Positions 57,501 to 64,000 of a stretch of 64,000 bases of DNA are shown in pieces; within the stretch, counting starts at the first letter, position 1; every line of letters begins with the position of its first letter. The notes under the pieces were generated by a model. That model was not told where the DNA came from. It was given only the letters and a program-made list of their open reading frames with translations, and searched no databases. Source of the stretch: Pratylenchus scribneri (taxonomy: Eukaryota > Nematoda > Chromadorea > Rhabditida > Pratylenchidae); contig JAQSEB010000137.1 of the NCBI GenBank assembly GCA_030063045.1, forward strand, positions 1,302,001-1,366,000, written 5' to 3'. Position numbers and translations under genes: made by a program.

Positions 57501-60500
57501 TAATTCCAATTGGGTCAATCTTACAGCATCCACAATTGAACCCTTCTCAGTAACCATTCCCCTCTCTTCAAATTCCCCAGAGGAACATCCAATTTGCACT
57601 CCAAACTCCGCCATTTCCTTTTCGATCCAGCCAACCTTTTTCGGAAGAGTTTTTATTTTAATTTTAATGGTCTCAACTTGAATGGCTGCATTTCGCATAT
57701 ATCTCAGCCCTTCGCGCATTCTTCTTCGCCTTCCCTTTTTGGCCCTTTCTTCATTCGGCTCATCCTCCTCGTCCGCTTTCGATGCCATTTGAATGGTCAC
57801 TTTCGGATGTGGCAATGGACCCATTCCTTGTTTTCGTTGTTCCATTGTTGCCCTCTCAGTTGAACCTCCTTAAGAGAGAATGCACAAATTTTAGGGAACA
57901 TCATATTATTTCCCTTATTTTCTGCATATTGAAAATGTCAGAGATTATAACGGTACTTGTCCATGGCAATAATTCTCTAAGAAGGGCCTTTCCTTTTCCT
58001 ACTGTATACCCACTATTTGCCCGTTCATCCCGATGCACTATCAATCAAATAATGCCTCAATTCACATTTATAAAGCAGCCCTTTTTCCTCCACGATGGTC
58101 TTTTTTAAATGTTCATTTTATTATTCCTATTTTTACGCCCAACTAATAAATAATAAATTAAAATCAAGTTGCCTTAATCCCTATCCCCTTCCTTTTAATC
58201 CCTATCCCCTTCCTTACGCCACAGGGAGATTATTAGGCCTCCGGCCAATGCCCAGGGTGAGAGCCTAGGCCCAATTCTCGCCCCAAACAACTTTAGCCTT
58301 AAATTAGAATAAAAGTACTATAATCTATAGTTTATAATAAACTTATAAATCTTAAATAACTCAATCGATAGCCCTAAATTGCATCATTTGATTATGTTTT
58401 GTTTGGAAGGTTTAATCAATTCTAACTTATTTTTGAACCATTAAACCAAAATTGGTTTAAACCGTTTAATACCCTCTAATTATTTAACAAACCATAACAA
58501 ATTATATATTCAATGCGTTTTGACCAGCTCTATCCAATTTTGGGTATATATGGTTTATGAATATAGCACAAACGCTCTTCTTAAACCAATATAATAATTT
58601 TGCTACTAAAAATCCTCTTTGAGCATTTTTCACATTTCTTGCCTTCACTCAATTCCATTTCGGCCACCCTCTTCATTTGTTGAGATCGTTTGGAACTGAC
58701 ACTCATTTTTCGCTCCATTTCCTTGTCATCCTCACGGCTACTTCCGCTCAACATTTGTTGCAATGCAGAAAGGCCGGAAGAAGAAATTTCACCTTCCTAA
58801 AATGGCACACGAATTAATCATTTTCATTGGAGCCAACTTCATCTTCATAATCGGAAATGGCAAAATCACTTTCTCCATCGTCTATAATTCGCATAATGCA
58901 GGACACCTCAGGCTGCACTCCACTGTTCTTTGTTCCTCTAAATCCGTTGTATTAAATTTGTTCAATTATCATATTTCCCACTTCCCACAAAGATAAGGGA
59001 TGTTTCAGTGCCGCCATTACAATACCTGATGCATTCTTTTATTTATAACTCAACAAGGAAATAATCAATTCTGGAAGATGATATATCATTTTAAAGCTTA
59101 AAGTATCCTCTACAATATAGCCCTTTTTATTTTTTTAGAAATTCAAGCTTTAAAAATTTACATGCAATTGAATGTAATGAATTCGAATTTTCTGATTGAG
59201 TGAAGGAAAGTCACTTAGTATTTTATTAAATGTTTTTAGTTTACAAAATAAAGAGAAGCCACTTTTTAGAGGACATTTAAGGCTTTCAAGAGATTTGTTG
59301 CCTTCCATGATTTGCTACTTCTCCGTGGAGTGGGTCTTCATTTGGCAGTACTAATTGCTTTCCTAAATTGGATGCTTCCATGCTGAGTTATGGTCAAAAA
59401 AAGCTTTTATATACTTGCTTGGTGGTACTGAAATATCACTTTTCCCATTCCCCCAAAATAACATTGTCAATGTGTTTGTCCAAATGTCCACCATTGTGCT
59501 TGGCCTTTCCAGTTCCCAAGTTTGACACTGTTTATAAAATAATAATTCCTATCAATAATCTCCTTCTTTCCAACTTGAATCCCCGAATCCGTCAAATTTC
59601 TCGAAGGTGTTTGTGTTCCATTGTCCATTTTGAAGGCCCAATCTGTTTGTACTTGGAATTCCTCTTTGTCCGCTTCGGCACGGGAAATGAAGAATTTGTG
59701 TGTTTTCTGCATTTGCGGCATTTCTGTAATGCAAATTTATTTAAATTTTGATTTTTTGTTATCCACTTGTTTGAGTGTGCGCATTTCGCCGCATTTTCCC
59801 TTGATTTTGAGCCTGAAATTGAGTTTATTAAATTGTTTTCTTTTTTGAATATGTCAAACTTATCGCCATTTAAAATAATTCATCGAAAACTGAATCAATT
59901 TTGATGATTTTTCTGACAAGGGAAGTACCTCACCTTAAGGTGGCCCTTTTTGATGAAACTTGGCATGTCTTTTGGCCATAGGATGCCTACACATAATCCG
60001 CTATTTTTATCTGCGGAATGCCCACGCCTCGGATTTTATGGCCATAAAACCTATTTTTTCAGCCATTTAGGCCATAGCCCATATCTCCGTATAGGGATGT
60101 CCTAAAATTATGAACTAAACGTCATATTATAGAGAATTTTATGGGCTATAATATTGGTAAATGTTTTCTAGGCCTAAAAATTTTTTGAAATTTTTTATCG
60201 ATTTTTTTTCGAAAAATCCCGAATTTGGCCAATTTTCAATGGGCCATAACTCGGGTATATGGCTACATTGGAACATGGCCCAATTATGTTTTTTGATCAC
60301 AATATCATAAAGTATTTTTATGTAAATTTTCAGATTTTTCCCTTAACCTGAAAATTCTAGGTATTTTGCCCATACAGGCCTAGGCATTGTAAATTTGCAA
60401 AAATTTTCAGGTTGACGAAAAAATCTGAAAATTTACATAAAAATACTTTATGATATTGTGATCAAAAAACATAATTGGGCCATGTTCCAATGTAGCCATA

Positions 60501-63500
60501 TACCCGAGTTATGGCCCATTGAAAATTGGCCAAATTCGGGATTTTTCGAAAAAAAATCGATAAAAAATTTCAAAAAATTTTTAGGCCTAGAAAACATTTA
60601 CCAATATTATAGCCAATAAAATTCTCTATAATATGACGTTTAGTTCATAATTTTAGGACATCCCTATACGGAGATATGGGCTATGGCCAAAATGGCTGAA
60701 AAAATAGGTTTTATGGTAATAAAATCCGAGATAAGCTCATTGGGCAGATAATTATATTGCGGTTTACATAATTTTAATTCTTTTATTTAATTTTTAATAA
60801 TAAAACTCTAAATTTGTATTAAAAATGTGTTTAAGAAATTAAAAAAATACTTGCCGATGAGAGGAATTGAACACATGACCATAAAAAGTATTCTACATAC
60901 TTACCCCATACACCATCCAGGCATCTGCCTCTTCCTATTTCCAATCCAATAAATCGTCAAATTAAAAATTTTTATTGGCCATAAAACAGTAGGCGAGCTC
61001 ATTCCGCAGATAAAAATAGCGGATTATGTGTAGGCATCCTATGGCCAAAAGACATGCCAAGTTTCATCAAAAAGGGCCACCTTAAGGTGAGGTACTTCCC
61101 TTGTGAGCAAATTAAAGAAAATACTGTTAGCTATTTGGCTCAGAAATTATGAAAATGTGCTTAAAAAACCACTGAAAATTTGGCTAATCCATTGCAAAGG
61201 TTATTTTAAATGGTTTTTGAGCATAAATTCATTCATTTCCGAATCAATTTAAATAAAATTAATACTATTTGATAGGCAAAAGTCTGCTCTTTAATTTGAT
61301 AAAAACAAAGTCATCAAAATTATTTAGTCCTTGATGAGATTTGAAAGGGCAACAAATTGAGCTTTTAAGTTCTTTTTGACTAACCCTTTCCAAAAATTCA
61401 TTGACTCGTTCATCACTTTTCTCATCGAATATTTTGCAAAATGCCGGTTTCCCTGTTTCGCCCAATTCCGTCATCACTTCCGGCAATTCAACGCCCATTG
61501 CCCTGGCCTCCTCCTTGAATTGGTTCATCAGCCGAATTCCTTGATTTTTGCTGATGAATGGCATTAAATATTTGCAACGTTCATTGAATCCCTTCATTGC
61601 CCCCTTCAATGCGTCAATGTCACCACTGGCTTGCGCTTTCATATATTGCTTAAAGGAGGAAATTTAAATTAATATTTATTTGGAAAATATTTAATTTGCC
61701 GGACAAATATGTAACGGTTCATAAGTTTATCCTAGACCTAATTGAAAATCTCATCAAGATATCATTTTTTGGTGTTTTGGCTTGGGTTAACGAATTCAAA
61801 TTTAGTTTTGAACCATTAAACCAAAATGGGTTTAACCCGTTTAATACCCTTTAATTGTTGACCAAACCAAAGTGGGTTAAAACCGTTTAATACCCTTTAA
61901 TTGTTGGCCAAACCAAAATAGGTTTAAACCGTTTAATACCCTTTAATTGTTGACCAAACCAAAATGGGTTTAAACCGTTTAATACCCTTTAATTGTTGAC
62001 CAAACCAAAGTGGGTTAAAACCGTTTAATACCCTTTAATTGTTGACCAAACCAAAATAGGTTTAAACCGTTTAATACCCTTTAATTGTTGACCAAACCAA
62101 AATGGGTTTAAACCGTTTAATACCCTTTAATTGTTGACCAAACCAAAATAGGTTTAAACCGTTTAATACCCTTTAATTGTTGACCAAACCAAAATGGGTT
62201 TAAACCGTTTAATACCCTTTAATTGTTGACCAAACCAAAATGGGTTTAAGCCTTTTAATACCCTTTAATTGTTGACCAAACCAAAATGGGTTTAAACCGT
62301 TTAATACCCTTTAATTGTTGACCAAACCAAAATGGGTTTAAACCGTTTAATACCCTTTAATTGTTGACCAAACCATTACAAATTATATACCATTCAATGC
62401 GTTTTGACCAGCTCTATCCAATTTTTGGTATATTTGGTTTGTGAATATAGGATAAACCCTTCAATATTTACTCTTTTTTCGGCAAATTAATTATGTTAAT
62501 AGATAATTCATTTGATTGCTAGATTACCTGAAGCATTTTATTCAAAAATTCCATATAAATTTGAGAGAATTTTTCCTGCACAACATTTATGCAAACTGAG
62601 ACCAATGAAAGGCCAACCACAACAACAAAAAAGCTCATTATCATATACTGAAATGGAATTGGCTAATTTGTTAATTTCTGTAAAAGTCGAAAATTCATTG
62701 AAAATTTTTGTCCAACTATTAAACTTGACCTATTCTAATTATCCTGGGCGGAACGGAATATTTCAACATCTGTTCAGTTTTTTTGGCTATAACTCAACAA
62801 GAAAACAATTAATTCAGAAAGGCAATATGTCATTTGAAAACTCCAAAAATCCTCTAAAAAGTGACTATTTTAAATTTATGAAAACTTTAAAGAATTTCAA
62901 AGTAAGCTGCTTTTTCTCCAATACACTTAATACATATATAATTTTTTGGTAGTAATAATAAAATTTAAAAATGCTATATTATAGAGGATACTTTAAGTTT
63001 TTCAATGGCATATTTTCTTCCTGCTAATTGGTTGCTTCCTTATTGCGCTATAAACAAAAGAATTGTCCAGAGTATAAACTGTATCGGTTGTACTGAATCA
63101 TCACCTATCATATCCTAAAGATAAACCCTCAATCCTGTATTCTATTTTAATTCTGCAAATGGCTGAAAATAAATGAATAGCACCCACCTGTGGATGTTGC
63201 GGCGTAACATCGCCAAATCCAATTGTGCTCATCGAAATGAAGAAGAAATAAACTGAAGTAAAATAGGTCCACTCCTCCCAAAGGCAGAACACCGCTGCGG
63301 CGAATGCAATCCATCCGGTTGTGGCTGAATTAATTAAAATAATAAAATGGCGAAAAAAATGTGCCAAAAACCGAGAAGGGCGATTAACAATGGAGGACTT
63401 CGCCTCCGTCTGCCACCCAAGGATTTTGCTGAATTTTGTTCTTCATTGGCCTTTCCATCCATCTCTTCCTCTTTTTGTTCCATTGAATTGACGGCTGAAT

Positions 63501-63532
63501 GTGCCGATCCGGAGGAAGTTTTCTTGGAGACA
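51545..63532 (-). CDS. Two-pore-domain (K2P/TWK) potassium channel with giant C-terminal tail, 5' end outside window
   Basis: Seventeen exons on the minus strand: 63532-63372, 63324-63188, 62647-62528, 61648-61385, 59812-59767, 59723-59575, 58912-58838, 58796-58607, 57868-57376, 56936-56705, 56658-56530, 56270-55525, 54631-54255, 53583-53218, 52584-52431, 52381-52036, 51637-51545. Phase is kept at every join, giving 1,358 residues here; TM1, pore 1 and TM2 lie beyond 64000. Seen: a cytoplasmic linker, TM3, the second pore FISMSTIGFGDVTP, TM4 (FFVVVVGLSLVSVCINVVQE), then about 1,220 residues of charged tail with coiled-coil-like Glu/Lys runs and a dozen-Glu stretch. K2P channels set background potassium leak; most have far shorter tails. 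A fused second gene is possible but phase continuity argues against it. Nine recurrent [ASTV/I]QT motifs dot the tail. The intron after 52431 is GC-AG (AG|GCAAGT). Confidence 0.85.
51700..51995. repeat. R3 inverted-repeat element
   Basis: TAACTCATCAATGACTGAAC at the left and TTGGTTCGGTCTTTAATTAT at the right, with ATTTTATTTAAATTGGTTCA and its mirror inside. It makes up nearly the whole last intron of the K2P gene (52035-51638). Confidence 0.75.
52625..53190 (+). mobile_element. VTIR element copy H (about 5 array units)
   Basis: Outer AATACTTAATTTGCCGAAAA (52635-52654), TTCTAACCTAGTTTTGAACC, about five 46-bp units (52812-53050), the right block TTCAATGCGTCTTGACCAGC and outer AAGCAAATTAAATATT. 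It fills the intron 53217-52585 of the K2P gene. Confidence 0.87.
53700..54170. repeat. Diverged copy of the interior of the 55064 element
   Basis: TCAATCGATTCGTTAGGGTC (53901-53920), TATTTACAAGATTTCAAATA and TTATGGCCAATTTAAATT run in the same order as CAATCGATTCGTCAGGGTCG and following sequence at 55141-55230. No terminal repeats recognised. In the K2P intron 54254-53584. Confidence 0.5.
54694..54998. repeat. R2-type inverted-repeat element
   Basis: TTTTGGCCATAACTTAACAA..GGCGATATGCCATTTGAAAG at the left and AGCTTTCCAATAGTATATCG at the right, inverted. In the K2P intron 55524-54632. Confidence 0.75.
55064..55474. mobile_element. TIR element, 411 bp, flanked by TATATA
   Basis: Left TGTTGCAGCCGATCTCGTTT and right end (AACGATATCGGCTGCGACA) are inverted repeats, with additional CCGATCTCGTT blocks just inside both ends. 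TATATA borders each side, a possible TA-rich duplication. The interior has GGTTAGGG-like words (55256-55320). Shares the K2P intron with the R2 copy at 54694. Confidence 0.75.
56297..56505 (+). repeat. Minisatellite, same 24-bp unit as 2845-4815, 8-9 copies
   Basis: AATTGGGGCAAATAGGCGGA units, near-identical to the array in the calumenin-like gene. It fills the intron between K2P exons 11 and 12 (56529-56271), antisense to that gene. It makes the same spurious eight-residue periodic frames. Confidence 0.95.
56998..57297. repeat. R2-type inverted-repeat element
   Basis: Diverged arms: TTGTTAATAGCTCAAGGCAA..AAGCGATATACATTG at the left; TTGAGAGCTCAAAAATTGCT, then CCTTGAGCTATGACC at the right. 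Fills the K2P intron 57375-56937. Confidence 0.65.
57950..58330. repeat. R4 dispersed repeat copy
   Basis: TTTTCCTACTGTATACCCAC, ATCAATCAAATAATGCC and, at the far end, TTCTCGCCCCAAACAACTTT, TAGCCTTAAATTAGAATA. Order and content match 6115-6440 and 63690-64000. In the K2P intron 58606-57869. Confidence 0.6.
58350..58590 (+). mobile_element. VTIR element copy I (single array unit)
   Basis: TTGCATCATTTGATTATGTT, TTCTAACTTATTTTTGAACC, one 46-bp unit (about 58443-58490), then TTCAATGCGTTTTGACCAGC and the TGGTTTATGAATATAG block. The minimal form of the family, in the same K2P intron as the R4 copy. Confidence 0.78.
59031..59395. repeat. R2-type inverted-repeat element
   Basis: ATAACTCAACAAGGAAATAA..GATATATCATTTTAAAG at the left; CACTTTTTAGAGGACATTTA at the right, followed by a second R2-like right end (GCTGAGTTATGGTCAAAAA). 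In the K2P intron 59574-58913. Confidence 0.65.
59917..61103. mobile_element. 1.19-kb near-palindromic TIR element nested in R3
   Basis: Terminal repeat CAAGGGAAGTACCTCACCTT and its exact complement at the other end; TGA borders both sides (59914-59916, 61104-61106). The inverted arms extend about 450 bases each, nearly to a centre near 60375, so single strands would form one long hairpin. The right arm alone has an insert of about 270 bases (about 60735-61003) that includes a tRNA-like stretch. No transposase frame seen. Confidence 0.85.
60850..60925 (-). tRNA. tRNA-like sequence inside the nested element
   Basis: On the minus strand TGCCTGGATGGTGTATGGGG leads, after tRNA-like spacing, to GTTCAATTCCTCTCATCGGC. 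The B-box and partial acceptor pairing (TGCC with GGCA) resemble a tRNA, but stems are imperfect. Present only in the right arm of the palindrome, hence inserted later. Confidence 0.3.
61680..62495 (+). mobile_element. VTIR element copy J (about 12 array units)
   Basis: Outer AAAATATTTAATTTGCCGGA (61683-61702), TAGTTTTGAACCATTAAACC, about twelve 46-bp units (61810-62375) alternating ATGGG, GTGGG and ATAGG variants, right block TTCAATGCGTTTTGACCAGC, and outer end TTTTTTCGGCAAATTAATTA. Fills the K2P intron after the TM4 exon, with about 35 bases at either end. Confidence 0.88.
62781..63065. repeat. R2-type inverted-repeat element
   Basis: TTGGCTATAACTCAACAAGA..GCAATATGTCATTTGAAAAC at the left; ATTATAGAGGATACTTTAAG..TTATTGCGCTATAAACAAAA at the right. 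In the K2P intron 63187-62648. Confidence 0.7.
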
Positions 63533-64000
63533 CTAAATATTACAATCCAATAAATAATATTCTTTCTTAAATCGAATTTAATTTGTCGATTAAAACATTC
63601 AAATTATGGAAAACCTAAAATTATAGAGAAAAAAAAGAATATTTAAGGCCAAAATATTTTAAAGTGGATTTATTCTACATTCATAAACAACCCTATACCT
63701 TGTCAATGTCAATGCCAATAATGCGCCTAAAGGCCTCTCTCATTTGTCCTACTGTACCCCCACTTTTTGCCTAAATCGCCCGTCATCCTATCATATCAAT
63801 CAAATATTGTCCCAATGTGCCTTTTTAAATCAGTACTTTTCCCATCTATCATCTATCTCTCTGTCTTTTCCCCTTCACATATCAAATTTTCCCTCACAAT
63901 TAATATAGAGTAGGTAATTTAAATTCGAGTTTTCCTTATCCCTATCCTATCCCCTTAAGTGGGTCACTGAGAGCTAGGCTCTCATCTCAAATAACTTTAG
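63533..64000. other. K2P intron with R4 repeat copy at window edge
   Basis: The first exon in view starts at 63532 with an acceptor (ATTTAG) and needs two bases from an upstream exon, so this stretch is intron. From about 63690 it carries an R4 copy (TTGTCAATGTCAATGCCAAT, TTTGTCCTACTGTACCCCCA, CAATCAAATATTGTCCCA) running off the window end. Confidence 0.6.

Larger units (their letters stand above)
59870..61345. repeat. R3 element interrupted by a nested transposon
   Basis: The outer R3 arms (AATTCATCGAAAACTGAATC at 59876 and the mirror near 61310-61335) match the other R3 copies, but the TTTTCTGA..GAGCAAATTAAAG site is split by the insert 59917-61103. The whole occupies the K2P intron 61384-59813. 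Confidence 0.75.

Noticed and set aside
59575..59590. A GIQVG sequence in the K2P tail as a further LC8-type anchor
   Set aside because: The exon most likely ends at CAA (59575), so Val-Gly would be intron; not counted among the QT motifs.
62512..62952. 146-codon plus-strand frame
   Set aside because: It is antisense to the K2P TM4 exon and runs on into the neighbouring R2 repeat; the minus strand has the recognisable TM4 motif.

Overview
The window is nuclear DNA from a nematode. Protein-coding exons are short. The small introns are about 40-60 bp with T-rich TTTCAG-type acceptors, while every longer intron is packed with repeats. Best-fit homologies are animal: folliculin, discoidin-domain receptor, proteasome alpha5, calumenin, a K2P channel, an UNC-93-like protein and a MATH-BTB protein. 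The AT-rich composition and gene style suit a tylenchid (plant-parasite-type) nematode; nematode is secure, the subgroup is a guess. All exon models were built by hand from splice signals, frame continuity and remembered family signatures; no search was run.

Layout: calumenin-like EF-hand protein (+, 513-5294); membrane-anchored SAM methyltransferase-like protein MT1 (-, 5895-11121) lying 435 bp downstream of folliculin (-, 11557-15062); MATH-BTB protein (+, 16448-17842); proteasome alpha5 (-, 18480-19630); MT2, a diverged paralogue of MT1 (+, 20498-24124); a repeat-rich gene-poor stretch (24.1-29.0 kb); a discoidin-domain receptor that stops before any kinase domain (+, 29001-44744); a secreted saposin-like protein (-, 44814-46074); an UNC-93-like membrane protein (+, 47250-51508); and the 3' part of a two-pore potassium channel with a roughly 1,200-residue cytoplasmic tail (-, 51545-63532, continuing past the window end).

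The repeats are the striking part. One terminal-inverted-repeat family carrying a variable array of a 46-bp unit (called VTIR here, about 1 to 20 units) occurs at least ten times, every full copy inside an intron, often with its ends 10-50 bp from the splice sites. Three other dispersed inverted-repeat families (called R2, R3, R4) fill most remaining long introns. There are several MITE-like elements with clear target-site duplications, one 1.2-kb near-palindrome nested in an R3 copy, and minisatellites, one of which (24-bp unit) is shared by introns of two unrelated genes. Four introns use GC-AG splice sites.

Functional links: the UNC-93-like gene and the K2P channel gene are tail-to-tail neighbours with stop codons 36 bp apart, which is notable because C. 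elegans UNC-93 is a regulatory subunit of the K2P channel SUP-9. Folliculin and MT1 are co-oriented and could be an operon. MATH-BTB proteins (Cullin-3 adaptors) and proteasome alpha5 both belong to protein turnover, but their adjacency may be chance.
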